Shown: positions 17,763 to 25,700 of the stretch, in pieces
Layout: the number at the start of each line of letters is the position of its first letter
How positions within the stretch are numbered: the first letter of the stretch is position 1
Source of the DNA: an uncultured Prevotellaceae bacterium
Lineage (GTDB): Bacteria > Bacteroidota > Bacteroidia > Bacteroidales > Bacteroidaceae
Assembly (NCBI GenBank): GCA_902779455.1
Contig: CACZBS010000010.1
Span: 1-64,000 of the forward strand
Length of the DNA stretch: 64,000 bases
Direction of reading: 5' to 3'
Translations under genes and position numbers: made by a program
The notes under the pieces: generated by a model
Told to the model about the DNA's origin: nothing
What the model saw: the letters and a program-made list of their open reading frames with translations, nothing else
Database searches by the model: none

Positions 17763-18353
17763 CTAACTGTCAGCGATCGTCCTCAGCTTCCGCTTCTGCT
17801 GCTCCCTGAGGCGTTCCCTCCATTTCTCGGCTTCGGCCCTGATCTTCTCGGCATCGATCTGAAAGCTGTCCACCCGGTGTCCGATCTTATCCATGTATTC
17901 ATTAAACGACTGCATGTCGAAGCCCTCGAAGTCCCTACTGATAATCCTCCGCACCTTCACCTTGCTGTCATTATAGATGATGTTCAGTTCCACCCTCGGG
18001 TCAGCCGACTCATTGCCGATCTCCAGCCTGTAGACCTTATGGCTGCCGTCGGTGTCGAAGATGAGCGTCATCGACCGGCCGCCATTCTCCGTGATCGCCG
18101 TCGTCGAATTTTCCTCTTCAGCCGAAAAAGCCTTCTTCAGCTTTCGCGCATAATTGCCATCCTTGCTGCGAAACACATAGGTCCGCACCTCGCTGACGAT
18201 TTTCTTCGTCGACGGATTTCTGTTCACCACCTTGTTGCACTCCACGCCCTTTTGCTCCAGTTCCTTTGCAATCCGGTCAATCTCGGCCTGCGCCAGGGCC
18301 TTCTGGCCGACGCCTATCACACACATGATAGCGATTAAGATTCTTACGTTCAT
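17763..18353 (-). CDS. DUF5024-like exported protein of a sigma-factor operon
   Basis: 196 aa with a signal peptide ending near KALAQ. The body starts with a helix (AEIDRIAKELEQKG), continues with beta strands (VSEVRTYVFRSKDG) and ends with a charged coiled-coil-like helix (EKIRAEAEKWRERLREQQKR). It resembles, from memory, the DUF5024 family, small exported proteins found beside ECF sigma factors in Bacteroidales. It follows the anti-sigma gene after 34 bp, so it is likely part of the regulon or the sensing module. No catalytic motif is visible. Confidence 0.65.
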   Translation of the reverse strand: MNVRILIAIMCVIGVGQKALAQAEIDRIAKELEQKGVECNKVVNRNPSTKKIVSEVRTYVFRSKDGNYARKLKKAFSAEEENSTTAITENGGRSMTLIFDTDGSHKVYRLEIGNESADPRVELNIIYNDSKVKVRRIISRDFEGFDMQSFNEYMDKIGHRVDSFQIDAEKIRAEAEKWRERLREQQKRKLRTIADS

Positions 18354-18387
18354 GGTTATCTCTTTTTTTTAGTTATACTCCTGACGT

Positions 18388-18837
18388 TCAAATGATTGGC
18401 AGCTCCTCGACGGCGGGTTGCTTCCCCTCCTGCAACTGCTCGATATGCAGCATCTTACGCTCGGCCTCAGCCTCAGTCCGTTGCAGTTCGGGAAGAATCC
18501 GCTTCAGATCCGTGATCTTCTCTCCGTTGCGCACGATGTAGCTGCCTTCATACCTGAGCAGCAGGTCGTGCATGCGTTGCTGCTCATAGTAGGCAAACCC
18601 ACCGGCCAAGACGCCGACTAACGCCGCCGCGACAGCCAACCGCTTCCACATCCGATGGCTCCGCCGCTGCTCGGGCATGCCGTCAGCATACCACTGAAAC
18701 ATCTCCTGATAGACCTTCAGGTCATCCGCCACGTCGCCACGGAAATAGTCGTAGAGCGTCTGTTCCTCGGCGTTCGACGTCGCGCCGTCGATGAAGCGTT
18801 TGATCAGTTGTCTGATTTCTTGTTCGTCGTGTTTCAT
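18388..18837 (-). CDS. Anti-sigma-factor-like single-pass membrane protein
   Basis: 149 aa from the Met at 18,837, whose ATG overlaps the TGA of the sigma gene (ATGA), a sign of translational coupling. Residues 1-65 are soluble and acidic (cytoplasmic, sigma-binding position). A single membrane helix follows at about 72-88 (LAVAAALVGVLAGGFAYY), then a periplasmic coiled-coil tail (LQRTEAEAERKMLHIEQLQEG). The layout fits a membrane-bound anti-sigma factor controlling the adjacent ECF sigma. An in-frame upstream Met at 18,906 lies inside the sigma gene and is not favoured. Confidence 0.7.
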   Translation of the reverse strand: MKHDEQEIRQLIKRFIDGATSNAEEQTLYDYFRGDVADDLKVYQEMFQWYADGMPEQRRSHRMWKRLAVAAALVGVLAGGFAYYEQQRMHDLLLRYEGSYIVRNGEKITDLKRILPELQRTEAEAERKMLHIEQLQEGKQPAVEELPII

Positions 18838-19313
18838 ATTCTGAACATTTTTAAGATTCTGCGTCGTGCCCTCGACAGGTTTTGTCTGACAGCCTCGGCC
18901 GAGCATCCCGTGATGCGGGCTATCTCGCTGACCTCCAGGCCGTCGATGTGTTTCATTCGGAGCACCGCCTGCTGCATGTCGGGCAACATGCGCAGCGTCT
19001 GCTCCAGACGAGCCGATTCCTCAGCTGAAATCATTGCCGACTCAGGAGTCCATTCCGTCGGCTGCTCGGGCAGTGCGCTGCGCGACCAGCTGCGCGCCCG
19101 GTTCAGGCTCAGCCGTCTCACGATGACGACGGCCAGTCCGTCCGGCGAGCTGTAGTCGCCGAGGTGCGGGCGCATCGACCAGAGCTTCAGTGCCGCATCC
19201 TGCACGACATCCTCGGCATCAGCCGTAGCCCCAACGATCTGGATAGCCTCAGCCACCAACCGTGGTCGAACCCTGCGGATAAATGATTCAAACTCCTGCT
19301 GTTCCATATTCAT
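18834..19313 (-). CDS. ECF-type RNA polymerase sigma factor
   Basis: 159 aa. Region 2 (residues about 8-75) includes the core-binding and -10 recognition helix with AEDVVQDAALKLW. Region 4 (about 100-159) carries the helix-turn-helix LEVSEIARITGCSAEAVRQN followed by a basic end (LSRARRRILKMF). It is followed by an overlapping anti-sigma gene and an exported protein, a three-gene envelope-signalling unit. The short linker and absence of region 3 are as expected for the class. Its target promoters are unknown. Confidence 0.88.
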   Translation of the reverse strand: MNMEQQEFESFIRRVRPRLVAEAIQIVGATADAEDVVQDAALKLWSMRPHLGDYSSPDGLAVVIVRRLSLNRARSWSRSALPEQPTEWTPESAMISAEESARLEQTLRMLPDMQQAVLRMKHIDGLEVSEIARITGCSAEAVRQNLSRARRRILKMFRI

Positions 19314-19493
19314 CTATAAAACACACGAAGCCCCGAAACGTGACATCCGCCCGCCCGCTTTTAACAATAATTGAGTCTTATTTCGCGAATCAGCCTGTAT
19401 TATTCGCATCCGAATGTGTCGGAACGCTTCGCATCTCACAAATACTAATAAAAACCAACAAGACAAATCAAAACAGGCTATCTGGAAATGTTT

Positions 19494-19572
19494 CGTCACG
19501 ACGTGACGGCATGGCGTCATGACGTGACGGCATGAAATCACGACGTGACGGCATGCGGTCACGTCGTGACGT
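19494..19572. repeat. Tandem palindromic repeat, family D copy 1
   Basis: Four degenerate copies of a roughly 20-bp unit built on TCACGACGTGACGGCATG (itself containing CACGACGTG). The same unit recurs at 42,530-42,605. Lies in the 327-bp gap between the arginine deiminase 3' end and the sigma factor gene; the remainder of that gap shows nothing coding. Confidence 0.85.
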
Positions 19573-19581
19573 AAAGTAATA

Positions 19582-19617
19582 GCACCGCCCGTCGTCGCAA
19601 TGGACGTCGGACGGTGC
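19582..19617 (-). terminator. Hairpin 3' of the arginine-catabolic operon
   Basis: GCACCG (19,582-19,587) pairs with CGGTGC (19,612-19,617), with further imperfect pairing inside (CCG/CGG, GTCG/CGTC). Placed just after the stop of the last minus-strand gene; the T-run is weak. Confidence 0.5.
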
Positions 19618-19640
19618 AAAGAAGAGAATCGGGTCGTTTC

Positions 19641-20909
19641 TTAGTCGCGCAGGATCGGCATGGTCATGCAGCGGGCGCCACCGCCGGCGCGGGGCAGCTC
19701 GGAGCCGGGGAAGGCCGCGACGAAGCGGTCGTAGCCGTTCATGTCGACGCGGCCGTCGACGATGTCCTCGGCGTTGAGCACGGCGAAGCCGGCGCGGTCG
19801 AGGGCGTCGATGGTGTGGGTGTTGCGCCTGTAGCCCATGACCTGGTCGTCGCCCAGGGCGAAGAAGTTGGCGCCGCTGTGCCACTGCTCGCGCAGCTGCA
19901 CCCACGAGTCGGTGCCGCCGCAGAGGATGGGCTCCTCCATCTGCCAGCCCAGCGTGCGCAGTCCCTCGACGATGTTGGGCACCTCGCAATAGGTGATGCG
20001 GCCGTGATGGATGTTGACGAGCGTCGTGGCCTTGTTGGCGAAGAGTCCCTGCTTGCGCAGGACGGGCTCGAAGACCATACAGTGGTGCTGTCCGAGGAGC
20101 GTGAAGACCATGTCGAGATGGATGAACGAGTCGGGCTCCGTGGGCAGTTCCTGCACGAGGATGTCGAAGTGGTCGCGCTCGCGGGCGAAGGTACGTGCGA
20201 GGAAGTCGACGCCCTTGGCGTTGGTGCGGATGCCCTCGCCGACGCAGAGCAGGTCAGGCGATGCGATGTGGATGTCGCCGCCCTCGGTGCGTGCCAGGGG
20301 GTTCCACGCGGCCGCGTTGAGCAGCTCAACGCCGAAGAAGTTGCGGAAGATGGCCTCGTAGATGAGCGTCTCGCGCTCGCGCACCTCGAACGACATCGAG
20401 TTGATGAGCACGCGGTTGTAGATGGTCGACGAGGCGTCGCGCGTGAAGAGCATGTTGTAGAGGGGCTTCAAGAGGAAGCGGTCGTCGGTGAAGCCGTCCC
20501 AGTGGTCCTGCTCATAGCCCTCGATGAGGACGCGGGCCAGTTCGCGGCTGTCGAGCGACATGAGCAGCTGGCGGAGGCTCTCGCCGTGGGTGAGCTGCGA
20601 GGTGTGGCGGTCGTGGTGGAGGCTGGCGTCGACGAGGTGGTCGCGTATGTTGTCGTTGGTGAGCAGCTGTGCGAGGATGTCGCGCACGTAGTAGACGTGG
20701 TCGGTCCTTCGCTCGAGGATGCCACAGAAGAGTCCGTATTCCTTGTCGACGGTGGCCTTGTCGAGGATGTCGCTGTAGAGGGCCTGTGCGGCGTTCAGTG
20801 GCGTCATGCGCTCCACCTCGATGCCCGGCCTCCTGAGCAGGACGGCGCGGAGCCGTCCTGTCTCAGAGGCGACATTGACCTTGCATGGTCGGATGATGTC
20901 TGATTCCAT
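19641..20909 (-). CDS. arcA: Arginine deiminase family protein
   Basis: 422 aa, start at the Met in MESDIIRPCKVNVASETGRL, 11 bp after pruA. It is an amidinotransferase-fold enzyme with the segments TEGGDIHI (substrate-binding Glu-Gly-Gly-Asp) and HLDMVFTLL (catalytic His-Leu-Asp). It ends with the nucleophilic cysteine in AGGGARCMTMP (Cys414). Arginine deiminase converts arginine to citrulline and ammonia. Here it closes an operon with rocD, ctlX and pruA, so arginine could run through citrulline, ornithine and glutamate semialdehyde to glutamate. No carbamate kinase or catabolic transcarbamylase is present, so this is not the classical ATP-yielding route. An arginine-dihydrolase-type activity is an alternative. 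Confidence 0.85.
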   Translation of the reverse strand: MESDIIRPCKVNVASETGRLRAVLLRRPGIEVERMTPLNAAQALYSDILDKATVDKEYGLFCGILERRTDHVYYVRDILAQLLTNDNIRDHLVDASLHHDRHTSQLTHGESLRQLLMSLDSRELARVLIEGYEQDHWDGFTDDRFLLKPLYNMLFTRDASSTIYNRVLINSMSFEVRERETLIYEAIFRNFFGVELLNAAAWNPLARTEGGDIHIASPDLLCVGEGIRTNAKGVDFLARTFARERDHFDILVQELPTEPDSFIHLDMVFTLLGQHHCMVFEPVLRKQGLFANKATTLVNIHHGRITYCEVPNIVEGLRTLGWQMEEPILCGGTDSWVQLREQWHSGANFFALGDDQVMGYRRNTHTIDALDRAGFAVLNAEDIVDGRVDMNGYDRFVAAFPGSELPRAGGGARCMTMPILRD

Positions 20910-20920
20910 AAAAAGAACAG

Positions 20921-22546
20921 TTATTTCATATAGGTATACCGATAGTCGGTCGGTGAGACGAGCGTCTCCTTGATGACGCGCGGGATGATCCATCGGATCA
21001 GGTTGAACTCGCCGCCGGCCTTGTCGTTGGTGCCGCTGGCGCGAGCGCCGCCGAAGGGCTGCATGCCGACGACGGCGCCCGTGGGCTTGTCGTTGATGTA
21101 GAAGTTGCCGGCGGCATAGGAGAGCTGCTCCGTAATCTTCTCCACGGCCATGCGGTCGCGGCCGAAGACGGCGCCTGTCAGTCCGTAGGGCGACGTCTCG
21201 TCGCAGAGGCGGACGGTCTCGTCGACCTTGTCGTCGTCGTAAGGATAGACGGTCAGGATGGGGCCGAAGATCTCCTCCTCCATTGAGCGGAAGTGCGGGT
21301 TGGAGGTCTCGATGACGGTCGGTTCGACAAACCATCCTACCGACTTGTCGCACTTGCCGCCGACGACGATCTTGGCGTCAGCAGCCGCTGCGGCGTAGTC
21401 GATGTACTGCTTGCACTTGTCGAACGAGGCCTCGTCGATGACGGCGTTGACGAAGTTCTTCGGGTCGCAGACGTCGCCCATCTTGATTTCCGAGCACATG
21501 CGGCGGATGTCGTCGAGCACGCCGGGCCACATCGACTTCGGGATGTACATGCGCGAGGCGGCCGAGCACTTCTGGCCCTGGAACTCGAAGGCGCCGCAGA
21601 AGGCAGCCGTAGCCACGGCCTTCGGGTCGGCCGAGGGATGGACGAAGATGAAGTCCTTGCCGCCCGTCTCGCCGACCAGTCTCGGATAACTGACGTAGCG
21701 GTCGAGATTCGAGCAGGCCTGCATCCAGAGGCTCTTGAACGTGGCCGTGGAGCCCGTGAAGTGGATGCCGGCAAAGTGGCGTGACTGCGTGGCCACCTCG
21801 CCGATGAGTGCGCCGCTGCCGGGCAGGAAGTTGACGACGCCGTCGGGCAGTCCGGCCTCCTTGTAGAGCTGCATCAGGTAGTAGTTGGAGAGCAGGGCCG
21901 TGGTCGACGGCTTCCAGATGGCCACGTTGCCCATCAGCACGGGCGTCATGCAGAGGTTGGAGGCGATGCTGGTGAAGTTGAACGGCGTGACGGCGAGCAC
22001 GAAGCCCTCGAGCGGACGATACTCCGTGTGGTTGAGCTGTCCCTGTCCGTCCTTGGGCTGCATCGAGTAGATCTTCGAGGCGTAGTGGACGTTGTAGCGG
22101 AAGAAGTCGATGGTCTCGCAGGCCGAGTCGATCTCCGCCTGATAGATGTTCTTGCTCTGGCCCAGCATGCAGGCAGCGTTCATGATGGGACGATACTTCG
22201 TGGCCAGCAGCTCGGCCATCTTCATGACGATGGCGGCGCGGGTGGTCCATGGTGTGCGGCTCCACTCCTGCCAGGCTTTCATGGCGGTCTCGATGGCCAG
22301 CTCTACCTCCTTGCGGCCTACCTTATGATAGGTGGCCAGGACGTGATGATGGTCGTGGGGACAGGTGACCTGCCCGACATCGCCGGTGCGGATCTCCTTG
22401 CCGCCGATGATGATGGGGATGTCGACGACCAGCTTCGACTGGCGCTCCAGCTCCTTTTCGAGTGCTACACGCTCTGGCGACCCGGCCAGATAGGCTTTCA
22501 CCGGCTCGTTGGCCGGCATAGGGAATGTGATGACGGAATTGTTCAT
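20921..22546 (-). CDS. pruA: L-glutamate gamma-semialdehyde (1-pyrroline-5-carboxylate) dehydrogenase
   Basis: 541 aa, the usual size of stand-alone P5C dehydrogenases of the aldehyde dehydrogenase superfamily. It shows the substrate channel segment TPFNFTSIASNL, the NAD-binding GSGALIGE, the Glu-containing LVGETGGKDF and the nucleophile in GQKCSAASR. The C-terminal NDKPTGAVVGMQPFGG is also typical of the family. It oxidises glutamate semialdehyde, formed by the ornithine aminotransferase of this operon or from proline, to glutamate with NAD+. No proline dehydrogenase domain or gene is adjacent, which points to ornithine rather than proline as the source here. A 130-bp gap with 8-bp repeats separates it from ctlX. 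Confidence 0.93.
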   Translation of the reverse strand: MNNSVITFPMPANEPVKAYLAGSPERVALEKELERQSKLVVDIPIIIGGKEIRTGDVGQVTCPHDHHHVLATYHKVGRKEVELAIETAMKAWQEWSRTPWTTRAAIVMKMAELLATKYRPIMNAACMLGQSKNIYQAEIDSACETIDFFRYNVHYASKIYSMQPKDGQGQLNHTEYRPLEGFVLAVTPFNFTSIASNLCMTPVLMGNVAIWKPSTTALLSNYYLMQLYKEAGLPDGVVNFLPGSGALIGEVATQSRHFAGIHFTGSTATFKSLWMQACSNLDRYVSYPRLVGETGGKDFIFVHPSADPKAVATAAFCGAFEFQGQKCSAASRMYIPKSMWPGVLDDIRRMCSEIKMGDVCDPKNFVNAVIDEASFDKCKQYIDYAAAAADAKIVVGGKCDKSVGWFVEPTVIETSNPHFRSMEEEIFGPILTVYPYDDDKVDETVRLCDETSPYGLTGAVFGRDRMAVEKITEQLSYAAGNFYINDKPTGAVVGMQPFGGARASGTNDKAGGEFNLIRWIIPRVIKETLVSPTDYRYTYMK

Positions 22547-22572
22547 AGTTTTGTTTCTGGTTTTTTGTTATT

Positions 22573-22668
22573 ATTTTCGTTATTTCGGAATATCGTTATT
22601 TCGGAATATCGTTATTTCGAGATTTCGTTATATCGGAATTTCGACTCTTCGGGATATCGTGATTACGA
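22573..22668. repeat. 8-bp-period tandem repeat, family E copy 1
   Basis: About twelve consecutive 8-mers: CGTTATTT CGGAATAT repeated, then degenerate versions (CGAGATTT, CGTTATAT, CGGAATTT, CGACTCTT, CGGGATAT). Two further copies lie at 35,881 and 36,949, all next to arginine or proline genes. Confidence 0.85.
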
Positions 22669-22675
22669 CATTTTG

Positions 22676-23584
22676 TTATGAGAAGATTTCGGCGAGCATG
22701 CAGCGGGCGCTGCCGCCGCCGGCCTGTTCGATGGCGCCCAAGTCGGGGCTGAGGATGGCGGCGTGCTGACTGAGGGTGAGCAGCTGCTTCGTGGTCAGGG
22801 AGCGGCGGGCCGTCTGGCTCATGACGAGCAGGGGCTCGGCCTGCTTGCCCTGCAGTTCAAGCATGTTGCCGGCGAACTGATGCATCTGCGCGAGGGTGAT
22901 GCTGACGACGGTCTTGCCGCTCTCCTCGAGCAGTCCCTTGAGCGTGGCGCGCTGGTCGGCATCGCGGATGGCGTCGAGACAGACGACGGCCACGGCCGAA
23001 CCGATGTGCATCACCACGTTGGTGTGGTAGACGGGCGTGCCCTGCTCGTCGCGTGCATCGAAGAGGAAGTAGTCGTAGTCGAGGGCTTCGGCCCACTCGC
23101 GGACGACATCGCGGTCGGTGCGTGGCGAGAGGCAGGCGTAGGCCATGCGGTGCTCGCGGTCGAGGATGAGCGAGCCAGTGCCTTCCAGACACTTGCCGCG
23201 ACTCTCCCAGTTGGTCAGGTCGACCAGGCGGCTATAGCGGCCCGTGCCAATGTGAGCGAGCAGTTTCGCGCGTTCACGGCGGCGGTTCGGCGCAAACATC
23301 GGATAAACCACGAGCGTGCCGTCGTCGTGCGTCGAGAAGCAGTTGTTCGGGAAGATGGAGTCGGGCGTGAAGGGCTCGGGCGTGTCCTGAAGCACGTCGA
23401 CGCTGACGCCATGCCGACGAAGCAGGTCGACGTAGGCGTCGAACTCGCTGACGGCCTGCTGCTGTGTCAGCAGGGCTGCCTCGGCCGATGCGCTGCGCAC
23501 CTGGAAGGCATTGTTCGCGGCCGTCTCCTCATTGAAGGCGAAGCGCACGGGCCGCACCATCAATACTCTATTGGTCGTCTGCAT
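22676..23584 (-). CDS. ctlX: CtlX-like amidinotransferase-fold hydrolase (putative citrulline hydrolase)
   Basis: 302 aa, a short arginine-deiminase-superfamily member. Typical segments are PDSIFPNNCFST (substrate aspartate region), RPVRFAFNEET near the N-terminus, HTNVVMHIGS (catalytic His) and the C-terminal nucleophile in GGGSARCMLAEIF (Cys295). The family has been named CtlX, for citrulline utilisation. Converting citrulline to ornithine would bridge the deiminase and the ornithine aminotransferase encoded on either side. It lies 6 bp after rocD, so the two are surely co-transcribed. The substrate is inferred from family naming and from the logic of the operon. Confidence 0.8.
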   Translation of the reverse strand: MQTTNRVLMVRPVRFAFNEETAANNAFQVRSASAEAALLTQQQAVSEFDAYVDLLRRHGVSVDVLQDTPEPFTPDSIFPNNCFSTHDDGTLVVYPMFAPNRRRERAKLLAHIGTGRYSRLVDLTNWESRGKCLEGTGSLILDREHRMAYACLSPRTDRDVVREWAEALDYDYFLFDARDEQGTPVYHTNVVMHIGSAVAVVCLDAIRDADQRATLKGLLEESGKTVVSITLAQMHQFAGNMLELQGKQAEPLLVMSQTARRSLTTKQLLTLSQHAAILSPDLGAIEQAGGGSARCMLAEIFS

Positions 23585-23590
23585 AGGCTC

Positions 23591-24841
23591 TCAGCGGCTC
23601 ATTTCCTCAAACGTCTCCTTGATAATCCGGATGGCCTCGCGCAGCTCCTGCTCGTTGATGCAGAGGGGCGGTGCGAAGCGGATGATATCGTCGTGGGTGG
23701 GCTTGGCCAGCAATCCCTTGTCCTTCATGCGCAGGCAGATGTCCCAGGCCGTCTTGTCGCCGATGGGCTTGGTGACGATGGCATTGAGCAGGCCGCGGCC
23801 GCGCACCTCGACGATGAAGGGCGACTCAATCTTCTTGATCTCCTCGCGGAAGATGCGGCCCATGCGTTCGGCATTCTCGACGAGGTGCTCGTCGCGCACG
23901 ACGCGCAGTGCCTCCATGGCCACGCGGGCGGCCAGCGGGAATCCGCCGAAGGTCGATCCGTGCTCGCCCGGCCGGATGTTGAGCATGATGTCGTCGTCGG
24001 CCAGACAGGCCGAGACGGGCAGCACGCCGCCGCCGAGGGCCTTGCCCAGGACGAGGATGTCGGGTCTGACGCCGTCGTGCTCGCAGCAGATCATGCGGCC
24101 GGTGCGGGCGATGCCCGTCTGCACCTCGTCGGCAATGAAGAGCACGTTGTGCTGGTGGCACAGGTCGTAACACTTTTTCAGATAACCATCATCAGGCACG
24201 AAGACGCCGGCCTCGCCCTGGATGGGCTCAGCGATGAAGGCGCACACCTCGTCGCCATATTTGTCGAGGGCCTCCTCGAGAGCCTTCGTGTCGTTATAGG
24301 GGATGCGGATGAAGCCCGGCGTCAGCGGTCCGTAGTCGGCATAGGAGCTGGGGTCGTTGCTCATGGTGATGACGGTGACGGTGCGGCCGTGGAAGTTGCC
24401 CTCGCAGCAGATGACCTTGATCTTGTCGTTGGGGATATGCTTCTTCACGGCGCCCCAGCGGCGGGCCAGCTTCAGCGACGTCTCGACGCCCTCGGCGCCC
24501 GTGTTCATGGGCAGCACGCGGTCGTAGCCGAAGAAGTCGTGCATGAACTTCTCGTACTCGCAGAACGGCTCGCTATAGAAGGCGCGCGAGGTCAGGCAGA
24601 GCTGGTCGGCCTGGTCCTTCAGGGCCTTGACGATGCGCGGGTGGCAGTGGCCCTGGTTGACGGCAGAATAGCTCGAGAGGAAGTCGAAATAGCGTTTGTC
24701 CTCGACGTCCCAGACATAGATGCCCTTGCCGCGGCGGAGCACGACGGGCAGCGGGTGATAGTTGTGTGCACCATAGCGTTCTTCCAGCTCCATCAGTCGC
24801 TGGGTGTTGGTCATAGGTTGATCGGTTGTTGTGTTAGTCAT
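23591..24841 (-). CDS. rocD: Ornithine-oxo-acid transaminase (ornithine aminotransferase)
   Basis: 416 aa, class III PLP-dependent aminotransferase. It has [18 protein letters not shown] near the PLP phosphate site, [15 protein letters not shown] (PLP ring Asp) and the Schiff-base lysine in [17 protein letters not shown]. It transfers the delta-amino group of ornithine to 2-oxoglutarate, giving glutamate semialdehyde and glutamate. First gene of the catabolic operon. Two starts are possible, 24,841 or the Met nine codons later, which repeats MTNT. A good TAATTTTG -7 box lies on the minus strand at 24,886-24,893. It is distinguished from the nearby argD by the ornithine-aminotransferase-type N-terminus ([13 protein letters not shown]). 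Confidence 0.93.
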   Translation of the reverse strand: MTNTTTDQPMTNTQRLMELEERYGAHNYHPLPVVLRRGKGIYVWDVEDKRYFDFLSSYSAVNQGHCHPRIVKALKDQADQLCLTSRAFYSEPFCEYEKFMHDFFGYDRVLPMNTGAEGVETSLKLARRWGAVKKHIPNDKIKVICCEGNFHGRTVTVITMSNDPSSYADYGPLTPGFIRIPYNDTKALEEALDKYGDEVCAFIAEPIQGEAGVFVPDDGYLKKCYDLCHQHNVLFIADEVQTGIARTGRMICCEHDGVRPDILVLGKALGGGVLPVSACLADDDIMLNIRPGEHGSTFGGFPLAARVAMEALRVVRDEHLVENAERMGRIFREEIKKIESPFIVEVRGRGLLNAIVTKPIGDKTAWDICLRMKDKGLLAKPTHDDIIRFAPPLCINEQELREAIRIIKETFEEMSR

Positions 24842-24885
24842 ACATGGAAGTATTTAAAAGTTAATAGACGATTATAGTTATGTGG

Positions 24886-24893
24886 CAAAATTA
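24886..24893 (-). promoter_or_regulatory. -7 box of the rocD-ctlX-pruA-arcA operon
   Basis: TAATTTTG on the minus strand matches TAnnTTTG. A TTG-type -33 element is possible around 24,917-24,919. The start codon of rocD is 45 bp downstream. Confidence 0.65.
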
Positions 24894-24943
24894 CGATTTT
24901 TTTTGCACTATTCTTACAATCGAGTTCCTAAATAATGTTAATC

Positions 24944-24957
24944 ACTAACAAGTTAGT
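24944..24957. promoter_or_regulatory. Palindrome between divergent arginine operons, candidate operator
   Basis: ACTAACAAGTTAGT: 6-bp arms with a 2-bp spacer, flanked by an overlapping GTTA/TAAC pair (GTTAATCACTAAC). It sits between the two divergent promoters, immediately upstream of the -33 box of the biosynthetic operon. It does not resemble the enteric ARG box. Regulatory role is inferred from position. Confidence 0.35.
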
Positions 24958-24975
24958 CGGTTTTTCCCCAAATAA

Positions 24976-25007
24976 TTTGCTCAATTGAAATAAAATGCTG
25001 ACCTTTG
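24976..25007 (+). promoter_or_regulatory. Promoter of the GNAT-argG transcript
   Basis: -33 TTTG (24,976-24,979) and -7 GACCTTTG (25,000-25,007; consensus TAnnTTTG, first T missing), spaced 20 bp. The start codon is at 25,063. Confidence 0.6.
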
Positions 25008-25062
25008 CAGAATATTTTCAGGTATTAACGTTATTTTAACTTATGTAAGCGAACAAGCGGAA

Positions 25063-25683
25063 ATGAAAGAAAACGAGTTGGTAGTGAAACAGGCCGACGA
25101 GACTCACGTGAAGTATGCTGAGCGCATTTGCCAGATGATTTATGAGTCGGCCCTTCAGCGCAACACAGGTATTGCCAGGCGCGATCCTGCCTATATTGCG
25201 CAGAAGATGACGAGTGGAAAAGCCATTATTGCACTTGACGGCGACAAGGTGGTAGGTTTCAGTTATATTGAGAGCTGGAGTCACGGCGACTTTGTGGCCA
25301 CGAGCGGATTGATAGTGGATCCCGACTACCGACGACGAGGACTGGCCGCCCAGATTAAGGAGCGGACGTTTCTGCTGGCACGCGACCGTTTCCCCTACGC
25401 CAAGATCTTCAGTATCACCACGTCGCTGCCCGTGATGAAGCTCAACACGCGACTGGGCTATCAGCCCGTCACGCTGACCGAGCTGACGCAGGACGAGGAG
25501 TTCTGGCAGGGCTGTCAGGGCTGCAAGAACTACGACATCCTGCAGCGCAACAACCGTCGCGTGTGCCTCTGCTACGGCATGCTCTACGACCCGGCCACGG
25601 AGAAGAAGACCGTCTCGTGGTGGGCCCCCTACATGATGTCGGTGGCGAATGCGTTTAATAAGGTTTTCAGAATTAAGAAATAA
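25063..25683 (+). CDS. GNAT acetyltransferase, candidate N-succinylglutamate synthase
   Basis: 206 aa. GNAT fold with the acyl-CoA pyrophosphate loop in VDPDYRRRGLAAQIK (RRRGLA) and the beta-bulge strand FVATSGLIV before it. A C-terminal Cys cluster (Cys151, Cys154, Cys168, Cys170: CxxC and CxC) is unusual for simple GNATs and could bind a metal. It lies 17 bp before argG and no argA or argJ is seen. In Bacteroides thetaiotaomicron the equivalent gene beside argG has, to my knowledge, been assigned as the enzyme that succinylates glutamate in the first step of arginine synthesis. The step is therefore inferred from neighbourhood and family; the domain itself is certain. Confidence 0.75.
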   Translation: MKENELVVKQADETHVKYAERICQMIYESALQRNTGIARRDPAYIAQKMTSGKAIIALDGDKVVGFSYIESWSHGDFVATSGLIVDPDYRRRGLAAQIKERTFLLARDRFPYAKIFSITTSLPVMKLNTRLGYQPVTLTELTQDEEFWQGCQGCKNYDILQRNNRRVCLCYGMLYDPATEKKTVSWWAPYMMSVANAFNKVFRIKK

Positions 25684-25700
25684 AAAAAACAGATTGAAAT

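Noticed and set aside
19494-19572. Possible CRISPR array
   Set aside because: Units are short, palindromic and almost contiguous, without unique spacers of constant length, and no cas genes are present.
19641-24841. Classical arginine deiminase (ATP-yielding) pathway
   Set aside because: No carbamate kinase or catabolic ornithine transcarbamylase gene; the operon instead pairs the deiminase with CtlX, RocD and PruA.
22763-24877. 704-codon open frame opposite ctlX and rocD
   Set aside because: Mirror image of GC-rich third positions. Both opposite-strand genes have intact family motifs and the translation shows no recognisable domain.
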